Assembly: GCA_039000515.1 (NCBI GenBank)
Contig: JBCFYV010000100.1
Location: forward strand, 53,939,433 to 54,003,432
Direction of reading: 5' to 3'
Length of the DNA: 64,000 nt
From: Timema cristinae
Lineage: Eukaryota > Arthropoda > Insecta > Phasmatodea > Timematidae
A program made the translations under genes and the position numbers. Below, in pieces: positions 55,301 to 64,000 of this stretch. The first letter of the stretch is position 1. Each line of letters begins with the position of its first letter. The notes under the pieces were generated by a model. It ran no database searches and was not told the origin of the DNA. It saw nothing but the letters and a program-made list of their open reading frames with translations.

Positions 55301-57458
55301 TGGCTGCTTACTCGACAGATAAAAACCTGGGTGTGCAGGATTTGTAACAAGCAGTTTACCATGAGAGGTGACCTGCGCGCCCATGAACGCATCCATACCG
55401 GGGAGAAACCTTACCGTTGCACACACTGTGACAAGAGGTGGGTACTTTATGTGTGGAGCCAATCATAAACTTGAGTTGTTGGTACAAAAAAAATGTGGGG
55501 GTAAAATATGCCTTTAAAGAAGAAAAGTGTAAATTTTCATATGCAGTACAATCCCTACTCTGCGAGGTTAATGGGACCGAGCCGGCCTCACATAGCCAAA
55601 AATTCTGATAATACAGAACAAAATGTAGATCACACCTTTCAATAAGCCCCAGCCGTAAAGCTCGGCGGCGGACAATAATATTTACGGCACCAAAGTACAC
55701 GGAAACGATAAGTAACCCGATATTTCACTCACCGTTACCCATACTTGGATCATTTAAGTGCGGTTAGTTTCCTAGACAACCCTCACAAAATATTAATTGT
55801 GTTATCACGTCGAATAACGCAGAATCTTAGATTGTACAGACTCTACTATAGTAAAACAAGGTGTATTTTATAGGCGATTAAAATGTGTATGGTGATCATA
55901 ATACAGGTCTATTTTTGTATGTCCATTACTGTTTCCAGCCTATGGTCTGGACTAGTTTATTTTTTTGTTCAAACCATATATTTTCCTGTACCGGCCCGGC
56001 GGGCTAGGACTGTCGTAGCTTCATATGTCTTATAATATAACTTTAAACTATGACAGGCACAACATCAGTCCCTGGCCATTAATTCATCACAGCCATGCTG
56101 GTTATCGAACCCAGGACCCTTAGCTCAATAGACAGACTATAGGCCTGAACTATTCATTAAAAAGAAATCAAGACATAATTAACCTTAAACTCCAAGAGTT
56201 GGCTCATCGAAATTATTCTTTCTTGACTCTCACTTTGAATGGCCAAAGTTCAGAAGCGGATTTACACTATAGGTCCACTAGGTGCGACGGCTTTAGGGGG
56301 CGGCACATTTTGGATAGCACTATTTTTATTTTAATATTATGTTTTTAATAATTACGTTTAAAAATTATTGACTAACCTTTTTGAAATAGTTCAAGTTAAT
56401 GTCAGAACGAATTTATTTCTTTTTAAATAACTGTATTTTGCAATTACTTTGTAACTAACGTCAGTCTTCCTTTCTTCTTAACGTTAACTCAAGCTACTGT
56501 AGGACATGTACTGTAGATGCCTGATTATCTTTCGTTGAAATCTTTTCTCGAATATAACTTTCGCCCCTCCCCCACGAGACCTCTTTCCTCTGAAACCTCC
56601 TAAAACCCTTGGAAAAAAATTGGGGGGAGTGAGGGGTATATTATAATTGTGCCTAGGGGCGCAAAAATCCGCCACTGCCAAGTTCAAATCCTGGGCGTGT
56701 GCATTGATGTTAGTTTTTACCATGAAGTGATTTCCTACCCGCTCACCAAACATAACCTTCTTGAATGTAAAAAAAAAAAAGTTAAGAAGCATTTAATGGA
56801 AAAGAATGAAATATTTGTTCATGGAAAGGATGTTTGTTTATGTTTTTTAAATGTGGTATCTTAGCTAATAAATAGGACTTTTAAGTGAATGTGCGTATAA
56901 CCCGAATGGTAGTAAGACGCGGTGCTAATAATAATAATTTAAGTGAATGTATCAGAATTCATTTAGACACAATAGGAAATTAATTGAGAAAAACATCTTG
57001 AACACACCTGTTAGAGTTTAATCTCCGATCAGGGTCTCCAGGATCAAATCCTGTTGGTATTAATTAGAGTAATTATCACAGTTGGTTAATTACTAGTTAA
57101 TAAAGCCTGAAACTCTTTCTTTTATAGGTTCAATCGCAGCAACAATCTGAAGACTCACCTGCGCACCCACACGGGTGAGCGTCCCTTCTCCTGCCTGGAG
57201 TGTGGTCGGGCTTTCAGCCAGCGGGAACATCTCCGGACTCACATGCGCACCCACACGGGTGAGAAACCGTTCTCCTGCGAACTCTGCGCGGTCCAATTCA
57301 CACGAAGCTGCGACCTCACGCGTCACGTGCGCACCCACACGGGGGACAAGCCTTACGCTTGTGAGGTGTGCGAGAAGAGGTTCACCAAGAACAACAACCT
57401 GGTCGCTCACAGGAGGACCCACGAGGTCGATCACGGGGAAAAGGCCGAAGGAGATTGA
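52365..57458 (+). CDS. C2H2 zinc finger protein, five fingers
   Basis: Likely DNA-binding nuclear protein. Four coding exons (52365-52517, 54016-54155, 55204-55437, 57128-57458), GT-AG with matching phases, 285 aa. Residues 1-60 are acidic and contain PMDLV, similar to the PxDLS motif that binds the corepressor CtBP (inference). Exon 2 is Lys-rich ([15 protein letters not shown]), a possible nuclear localisation region. Five fingers run from about residue 147 to the end: CRIC..H..H, CTHC, CLEC, CELC and CEVC, each with the HTGEKP-type linker (HTGDKP before the last). The finger 2 linker is split by intron 3. The tail is short and charged ([11 protein letters not shown]). ATG context is GAGCCATGT. 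I cannot assign an orthologue. No frameshift was seen. Confidence 0.9.
52655..52676. repeat. (GT)n microsatellite in zinc finger gene intron 1
   Basis: TGTGTGTGTGTGTGTGTCTGTG at about 52655-52676. Confidence 0.85.
53170..53280 (+). mobile_element. LINE fragment in zinc finger gene intron 1
   Basis: Short reading with [10 protein letters not shown] followed by NWMGHI, matching the LINE segment that precedes and follows the minisatellite unit at 21.9 kb. Confidence 0.5.
53461..53757 (-). mobile_element. Full-length SINE family A with target-site duplication
   Basis: Head GGTGACCTGGCGGTCCAGGG at 53738-53757, B box GGTTCAATCCTCGG near 53700, tail GTAAGACGTGGTGC(TAA)n. Direct repeats CCACTCTTAAT at 53447-53457 and 53758-53768. 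Lies in zinc finger gene intron 1, opposite strand. Confidence 0.85.
54380..54860 (-). mobile_element. LINE 3' end in zinc finger gene intron 2
   Basis: On -, broken frames include [17 protein letters not shown] (from about 54735 down), then TTCCAAACAGACCCAGACAG and TGGAAATTATTTGTGATGATG... with (ATG)n near 54510. Same LINE 3' family as 28915-29150 and 46975-47190. Confidence 0.65.
55918..56165 (-). mobile_element. SINE family C in zinc finger gene intron 3
   Basis: On -, tRNA-like head with TAGTCTGTCTATTGAGCTAA, B box GGGTTCGATAACCAGC near 56115, body TGTGCCTGTCATAG and an end matching the 63400-63665 copy. Confidence 0.65.
56889..56937 (+). mobile_element. SINE family A 3' tail fragment
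   Basis: Only GTGCGTATAACCCGAATGG, then AGTAAGACGCGGTGC(TAA)n. Severely 5'-truncated. Confidence 0.75.
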
Positions 57459-57483
57459 ACGTGCTGATGCATGTGGAGACACA

Positions 57484-57770
57484 TCTGGGCGAAGAAGAAA
57501 CAGTTATGACGTCGCCGAGTTGATGCTTTGCGTCTTTAATATCTAAAATAAAATTATGAGCTCCAATTGTGTTAGTTATCTGGGCGAAGAAGAAACAGTT
57601 ACAACGTCGCGAGTTGATGCTTTGCGTCTTTAATATCTGAATAAAATTATGAGCTCCAATTGTGTTAGTTATCTGGGCGAAGAAGAAACAGTTACGACGT
57701 CGCCGAGTTGATGCTTTTCGTCTTTAATATCTAAAATAAAATTATGAGCTCCAATTGTGTTAGTTATGAC
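57484..57770. repeat. Three tandem copies of a 93-95 bp 3' UTR segment with poly(A) signals
   Basis: Units begin TCTGGGCGAAGAAGAAACAG at 57484, 57579 and 57672 and end TGTGTTAGTTAT. Each carries one AATAAA (57547-57552, 57640-57645, 57735-57740). A fourth, unrelated AATAAA is at 57817-57822. The array starts 26 bp after the zinc finger stop codon. Confidence 0.95.
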
Positions 57771-57822
57771 CTCATACTATGTCTAGCTCTGTTGAATTAT
57801 AGTAGAAGGTTGTTGAAATAAA

Positions 57823-59150
57823 ACCTTCAATTATTCAGTGCGACCTACAAACTTATAAACCACCAATACTTTTGTTTTATATGGAAGAAGGGACTGAAAA
57901 GAGGAATTGAAACACATTAAAGGGAAGAGTCACAATGTGTATTCAACAATTAAAATATGAACACATTTTACAGTCACTGAACAAGGAAACTAAATTTTAC
58001 CTATTTAGGAATTGCGACAGTTACTGTTTAGTAATCAAGCTCTTCAGGAGGTAATTTTAAACGGGAAATGTAACTTAAGAAAAGAATAAATCACAAAATA
58101 AAAGGGACAAAACGTGAAATGGTAAAGAACTGTCCGAAAGAAAGGGAAGAATATAAGATAAAATGAATAATCAAATAAAACACTATTTGACACAAGAACT
58201 ATGTTTTTTTAATTATATGCTTTAGTAGTTTATAATTTTCTTATTGCTTTTTTTTTTAACTTGTGTATATCTGGCCTTTTAATCTCAGGTAGTAGGACTC
58301 ATTAATTGGGATAGTAGTGTGTAAATGTCCGAGGAATCCTTTAAAGACTTGTTCATGTTTGAAATGCGGCACTTTGTTTTCATCATTAAGGTGATGGCTT
58401 AAAAAAACACCTTTCGACTGATATTTTAGAATTTCTTTCAAAGACAAAAATAACAACTTTATGAGTTGGAAATATATTTTTCTTTTATTATAATTTTCAG
58501 GAAAAGTTTTCTTCACGTTTTATTGTAGGGTCATTCCATACTATATCAACAAATTTCTATTAAATTGATTGTCGCACACATGCTTTAAGAGTTTAAACCT
58601 TTTTTTTTTTAAATCCTCACCGTTTGGGGGGGAGGCCCCTAGATTGTGCTCAGAAAACCTCAATTTTTGTGACAAAAAGCATTTGCGTAAAGTGGTATAA
58701 CTTTATTCCCCAACTGAGAAAATTTGGAAACCATGGAACTCAGAAGAAAATTCTGATTGTTTTGGGTTTATTCAATGTTATTTTCGAAATTCTATTGAGG
58801 GTCATAGTTGATCGATGAAAATTGCATTTTATGAGATTGATTCATTCACATAAATTGATTGTTCATAAGAATATGTCAAAGTGGTGCGAATCACTGTATT
58901 AATTCAACAAATGATGTTTCTATATTTTCTAAATTGATTTGTACTAATATTTAAATTGATGAAATGTTTGTATATACTAAAATATTTACTCACAACAGTT
59001 ATTGATTTTTAAATTGTATTTTCATTCTTTGTTGTTAGAATTGATCACATGTTTATTTTTGTTAATTGTATTAATGTTGAATAAAAATTTGTTAACGTTA
59101 TTGATTACCTGTTCCAATTCAATTTTATCATTTATTTTATTTTTATATAT
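57823..59150. other. Intergenic, no gene seen
   Basis: AT-rich, with no exon recognised. A short ORF at 58624-58818 has no known motif. Confidence 0.45.
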
Positions 59151-59159
59151 ATATATATG

Positions 59160-59436
59160 GTATTTAACTTGCACTTTCCAAACTGACTAATTATATCAGC
59201 ACACAAGTATTTCTACGAGCGATAGCGAAAAGGCTTAACAATTTTGCCGGTAAGGTATTTTCACACATCCTCCAGTGTTCTTTTACATGCCCACATTCAA
59301 CGTGAGACCGACAGCTTTACTTCCAAGTTGTGCTACAGATTTTTAACGCTCAAGAAAAATCTGTCGACCCTGGCTGGGTTTGAACCCATGAACATCAGAT
59401 CATGAGGCAACCCTTTACCTCAAGGCTATACGCTAT
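59160..59436 (-). mobile_element. SINE family D with tRNA-like head
   Basis: On -, a tRNA-like head (TAGCGTATAGCCTTGAGGTA) with B box TGGGTTCAAACCCAGC near 59370, then the body shared with 9218-9343, ending near the (TA)n at 59143-59158. Confidence 0.6.
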
Positions 59437-59682
59437 TTTATTAGTTTGTTTAAATCCTAAGAATTCTATATTACTAAGTTTATAGAAGCGATTAAATTTT
59501 TATTTGAGCTTTGATTGCTTTAAAAGCTGTCAGTTTATTTTCCTCTGCTATTGTTATTAGGTATTCATTTTTATTTTGAATGAGTTGGCCTTCCTTATTA
59601 TAATATGAAACATGCTTCTTAATTTTTGCTTGTTTCAATTTTGTTTACATCTTATTATCATACTTATTCTCGTTGTATCAAT

Positions 59683-59873
59683 TCTGCTAATGAATTAGGT
59701 ATGAAAAAGATTGAATATAGAGGAAGTGTACCCACATTTGAATGGAGGAAGAGTTTAAACCCATTTTGGAAAAATCACCCTCAGCACACAGGACAGGGAG
59801 CACCGATCTCCTTGTCATTGTAAGTCTACTCCATCAAGAGAGTGACGCCTTATACCATTTGGCCACCGAAGCA
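59683..59873 (-). mobile_element. SINE family B
   Basis: On -, head CTTCGGTGGCCAAATGGTAT near 59870, body CTCTTCCTCCATTCAAATG, and AATTCATTAGCAGAATTGAT near the end. Confidence 0.6.
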
Positions 59874-60863
59874 GGTCACAATAAAATAAACACATGGTAT
59901 TTAAAAAAAATCTTATTCTGCTAATTTATGGCCATCTTGGCGATTGTTTGCACTTGGTAAAATGTAGGCCTACTTCCTGGTGACTACCTACAAGATACAC
60001 ACAAGTGTTTCACATGACTTTTATTTTTTTACCCTCTCTCTTTCACGCTAAAGATGGGTTAAAAAATAATATTTTTTTTTCTAAAATTTGAAACATGATA
60101 ATATACATGACTGGATATTGTACCACACCTTGAGATAAAAGATTGTTAGAGATCATTTAAAAGTGTACAATTTTTTATACAAAATAAATAAAAAGCGCAT
60201 GTGCAGTTTTGTGAAAAATATAAAGATATTTGGTTAGGTAATAATACCAGTAAATCGAGAGTATTCAAATACATAGCAAGTGTAAATATTTAAGAGATTT
60301 TTTTTTTAACAGTAAAGAGTATTTAGTTGAGTATTTACTGTTCTTACTTTCTGATTGGTTCTACAGAATGATAAAATAGCTTTTAACTTTGGTTCTTATG
60401 ACTTTTCCTCTAGTTTTGACATATAAAATCAAAAGCTTTATTAAAGTCACTAAAAATTGCCAGACGTTAATTTTACCTTGTGAAAGTGTTATCAACTCCT
60501 GGCTCCCTTATCTATGGGTTCTATTTACCAATTTAAATTACAAATACAAAACTAATACAAATATAAAACTGTAAATAAATGTTGCCAAAAGAAGGAACAA
60601 AGATGTAAGAAATTTAAATTTAAACTGCAAAAGTGGAGCACTGCAGGAAACCAATTGCAAAATTGATGACCTAACAAATAAATACGTGAAGAAAAAATAA
60701 ATATCTGTTTAATCATCTATCTATTTATTAAACCAACTATACATCGGTACATATTTTTTTAATGGTCCAAACCTTAACTTTAAATGTCTCCAACATATTT
60801 ACTTTTATTATTTAATTGGTTTCTCATATACAATACAATATTATAATAATATTTAAGATCTGA

Positions 60864-60915
60864 ATAAGCGTATAACCCGAACGTATAGTAAGACGCGGTG
60901 CTAAAAATAAAATAA
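60864..60915 (+). mobile_element. SINE family A 3' tail fragment
   Basis: AAGCGTATAACCCGAACG, then AGTAAGACGCGGTGC and an A/T tail. The surrounding 59880-60860 and 60916-61805 stretches are AT-rich with no gene seen. Confidence 0.75.
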
Positions 60916-61805
60916 TAAATAAGATCTGAATATAAAATTATTTTCTATTTACGATGCTAAAACAAATGATGTACCAAGATTAATTTTTAAAAACTAGTGT
61001 TGTTTGGTTGGCTATCTTAAAAGCATTCTAGAACAGCGCTCAAATATGAATCGCTTTCAAATATCTTTAAATTGCGTAATACAATAGCACCTTAAATGTG
61101 ATAGAATTATTAAATGTGACAAAAGTGTAATATAAGACAGTTTATCAAATGTGTTTTGAGTAGTAATAGCTATAATTTAAGATGAATAGGCTTTTTTCCT
61201 AGGATTATTATTATCATCTACTGGGTCCACCAAGATTTTTCAATATTAAATTAAAGAACTGTCTACAATTAGACATATCTCAATAATAAAAGTGCATCAA
61301 GTTTACAAAATGGCTTCAAATTATAGTTTTATTAAAAAAAAAAATTTGTTGACATGTCTGATAATAAAACATGCAATGTGCCAAATGGACTTTTGAGAAA
61401 TTACAATATTATTAATTACATTGGTTTTTAAAATTATTCTAAAACGGGATTTATCATAATTTAAATATGTATAATACTAATAACTTATAGCCTAGTTTAG
61501 TTTATTAGCCACCATAGATCAACATGGACCTATTTTAATATTATACCTAGCCTAAGCCTATTAACAAATTAATATTCCCCAGCACAAATTTGAATGGAAA
61601 AGTAACTTCTTAGTGACTTTGATTTGAATCTTGGTGGACCCAAATTTAATTCAATGTAATTTGTGTAGTGCCAATGCAGGGGAAGTGCCAGTTTTTATTT
61701 TAGTTCAATAAAATCACATTCACAGGTGAAAATTACCCTTCTTGACTCATTCATATTTTAAAACATTCATTCAAAAATACAGCCCTATACTCATTAGATA
61801 ACACT

Positions 61806-63974
61806 ATGTCATCTCCGAGCTGTAAAATCAAAGGGAAGGACAACGATTCTCATCCTCCCTGTAGTCTCGAGAGGTCTAATCACAATCAGGAGGATGAATG
61901 CTCTAAATTAAGTAAGTCTGTTTTATGTTTTATTATGTTGGTGTTACTATACTGGGTAAATGTTACAAATGTTAGTCTTTTATTTTGTGTACAACACCAG
62001 TACCTACAATCCAATTTTCATAGTAAGAATTTAACAGCTAAAACAATTATTAGATCTACTTTCATGCATCCCTACGTCAAACCATATGATCTGCAAAAAA
62101 CATGTATTTAGCAGCTGTCACTTCTGACAGTCAAAATTTAGGTATTATACCTAAATGTTGACTGTCAGAAGTCAGCTGTGAGCTGTCAATCAGCACCAAA
62201 GAAGCCACGGGGCTATTGTAGACAGAATAAAATAGTAGTTCCAGAAAACAACAAATATTGCATTTTAAGCCATGGGGCCCGGTAGCGATTGATACTTTTT
62301 TGTTGAGCAAGGCAGCCACCCTAATTTAGTAACATAATCTAAATTCAAAAAGAAACTTTTAGTGGTCAGCACTTTAGACCAGCACCTTAGCATTTATTCG
62401 CAGACATATCTATTATCTGCCCTAAAATATCAACCAAAAGCCGCCATATTTAATCATAACTACTTTGGTTTTCAGATGATGCCACGGCGATAGCGATGCT
62501 ATTCAGCGACTGCGACAGGACAAGCTGTGGTCATGTTCGGGTTTCCTCTTTGAATGATTACATGTCTCGGAAGATAGGCAACGACCCCACTTGGCAGGCG
62601 CACAACAGGTAGACCTTACTGAACCTTTGGTTCTAATCTATACAAGCCATGTTTCTTGGGAAACCCATTAGCTATCAGCTATAAAGGTTACTAGATCTAC
62701 TTTCACATATTCATACGCCAAGTCATTTGATCTGCAGCGGTCACTTTTGATAGATGTTCTCAATACTTATAAAATAACAATAATAATGTTGTAAAATGTT
62801 ATCAATGTTGACCACAGAAAAAAATGTTTGTCTTAAAAAAAAATCCCTCTTATGAAAATTTAATTGTATATCTATGCTACTTAGCAATGTCTATTAACTA
62901 GTCATGATCTTGTCAATTAATAGTTAGTAATTCCATGTCTCCTTACTAACGATCAATATCGATCTTACAAGGGCTTGACTACAGTTGAGATTGACGAGGC
63001 GTTGAGCTTAATACACTAGCCACTCTATAGGTCATTCAAACCATGATGGGGGCAAAATTTAGTCTTAATGTGATTCAAAAGTTTTATTTTATTTTTTGAA
63101 TGATATCTTTTTTTAATGTTAATGATTTTACTACTCATTAATTAATTTTTTTATTTTGGTTATGCCTATCTATCTATTACTATTTTTCTCTACCTTTAGT
63201 AAGTAGTTATCTGTATGTATTATTATTTAGCTATGTTTGTTTATTTTAAATTTTCCTATTTAATAATACTCACATTTTAGGTGCTTGGGTACTTTTTGCT
63301 GCTGGCCTGTTATATTACTCGTGACCGTTAGCCGTCACTAAAATAAAGGAAATTGAAATTATTATTATTACTATTATTATTATTATTATTATTATTATTA
63401 TCCGACACCTTAGCTCAGTCTGTCTTTGTGTGTCTATCTACTGAGCTAAAGAGTCTGGGTTCTATTCCGGCATGGCCGAAAATTTATCATTGATGGAATT
63501 ATGAGTTAACCCCCTCACAGTGGTAAATTAATGGTCAGGGACTGGACATTGTGCCTGTCTTAGTCTTAAGTTAGACTATACAACAAGCTTGTAGTGGAAA
63601 ATATATGGCTGGAATAAAAAAAAAAATGACCCAGAACAATGGTTAGAGACCGTAATGGATGTAAAGAATGATTACTATTACTAAGTGTTTAAAAACCTTC
63701 AATAGGCGCAATAATACAGATTTAGTTTCACCGTTGATCTTTCCTTGATGACTTGTGCGCCAGATATCTATCAACATTTAAAATATATTTTGTTCCTGCA
63801 AACTTATAAAACACTCCTTCCCGGATAATATTGTTGCGTTGGTCCTGACAGAGAGATGCTACAAAAGATGGTACAACTCTTGGACCCAAATCAACTCGAC
63901 GTGGAAGTGACTCGAGAGCAGTTCATCAGCGCACTCAAGACGATATTGAAAATTCCAGACACCGACGAATCACA
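61806..63974 (+). CDS. EF-hand-like protein, KASH5/IRAG type (5' part only)
   Basis: Three exons in phase: 61806-61911, 62476-62608 and 63852-63974, with the gene continuing past the window. ATG at 61806. Residues 1-36 are polar and Cys-containing. The next 85 or so residues read as a degenerate EF-hand pair: AMLFSDCDRTSCGHVRVSSL, then MVQLLDPNQLDVEVTREQFI. The first loop has D-x-D-x-x-x-C-G but lacks good Ca ligands; the second is D-P-N-x-L-D-V-x-V. The pattern (F-x-x-C-D...G-x-V, then L-x-x-LDPN...F) is that of the N-terminal EF-hand domain of KASH5 and related nuclear-envelope or IP3R-associated proteins, recalled from memory. The KASH and coiled-coil parts would lie outside the window, so the assignment is tentative. 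The exon 3 donor is A|GTATGA. Confidence 0.6.
62064..62222. mobile_element. Partial Tc1/mariner-like hairpin MITE
   Basis: Copy of the right part of the 43288-43513 element in intron 1 of the EF-hand gene; ends AAAGAAGCCACGGGGCTATTG|TA. The inner palindrome (GACAGTCAAAATTTAGGTAT / ATACCTAAATGTTGACTGTC) is well kept. A shorter remnant is at about 62690-62760. Confidence 0.7.
63359..63402. repeat. (TTA)n microsatellite
   Basis: About 14 TTA/ATT triplets with one CTA interruption. It lies directly before SINE family C. Confidence 0.9.
63400..63665 (+). mobile_element. SINE family C, + copy
   Basis: Head TCCGACACCTTAGCTCAGTC, B box GGGTTCTATTCCGGC near 63460, body AATGGTCAGGGACTGGACAT and TGTGCCTGTCTTAG, with GACCGTAATGGATGTAAAG at the end. 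In intron 2 of the EF-hand gene. Confidence 0.65.
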
Positions 63975-64000
63975 GTATGATTTAATTTTTTTTTCTTTCT

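Noticed and set aside
55029..55322. 97-codon ORF covering the start of zinc finger exon 3
   Set aside because: Wrong frame for the C2H2 finger. Exon 3 starts at 55204 after a CCCGCAG acceptor and reads into VCRICNKQF in another frame.

Overview
This is an AT-rich, intron-rich animal nuclear window. The amino-acid similarity of its housekeeping genes to Drosophila and human orthologues, the LINE and SINE content, and a glycine/tyrosine-rich secreted protein of cuticular type point to an insect, probably a hemimetabolous one; the species cannot be named from the sequence. No operon, bacterial or viral structure was seen.

Layout. 1-7.0 kb: a tRNA-derived SINE, a short low-complexity acidic exon candidate (- strand, 1107-1461) and a secreted Gly/Tyr-rich structural protein gene (- strand, 5456-6870) with a TATA box and a poly(A) signal. 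10.1-25.5 kb: histidyl-tRNA synthetase (HARS, - strand, 7 coding exons), whose 9.7 kb first intron is packed with retroelement debris and a 57-bp minisatellite. 26.5 kb: a possible signal-peptide first exon on the + strand, divergent from HARS. 28.1-50.7 kb: the DNA polymerase delta catalytic subunit (POLD1, - strand, 19 coding exons, about 1091 aa, all motifs recognisable). 52.4-57.5 kb: a five-finger C2H2 zinc finger protein (+ strand, 4 coding exons, 285 aa). 61.8-64 kb: the first three exons of an EF-hand-like protein resembling the N-terminus of KASH5-type proteins, running off the right edge.

The genes do not form a pathway. HARS charges tRNA-His and POLD1 copies DNA; the others are unrelated as far as can be seen. 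The accessory content is mobile and tandem DNA: at least six short interspersed families (three with clear target-site duplications), 3' ends of several LINE families, hAT-, Tc1/mariner- and PIF-like MITEs, a fold-back element, and three intronic or UTR tandem arrays that sit on RNA-processing signals. The most notable is a 37-bp array in POLD1 intron 5 made of about 20 copies of the preceding exon end plus its 5' splice site. Others are a HARS intron 5 array with acceptor- and donor-like sequences in each unit, and a three-fold duplicated poly(A)-signal segment after the zinc finger gene.

Three otherwise well-conserved genes carry single-base frameshifts, mostly in C/G or A runs (HARS exons 2 and 5; POLD1 exons 11, 13 and 15; two in the secreted protein). 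Because introns, splice sites and catalytic motifs are intact, assembly indels are the best explanation. Exon coordinates below were read by eye from splice consensus and protein similarity recalled from family knowledge; no alignment program was run.
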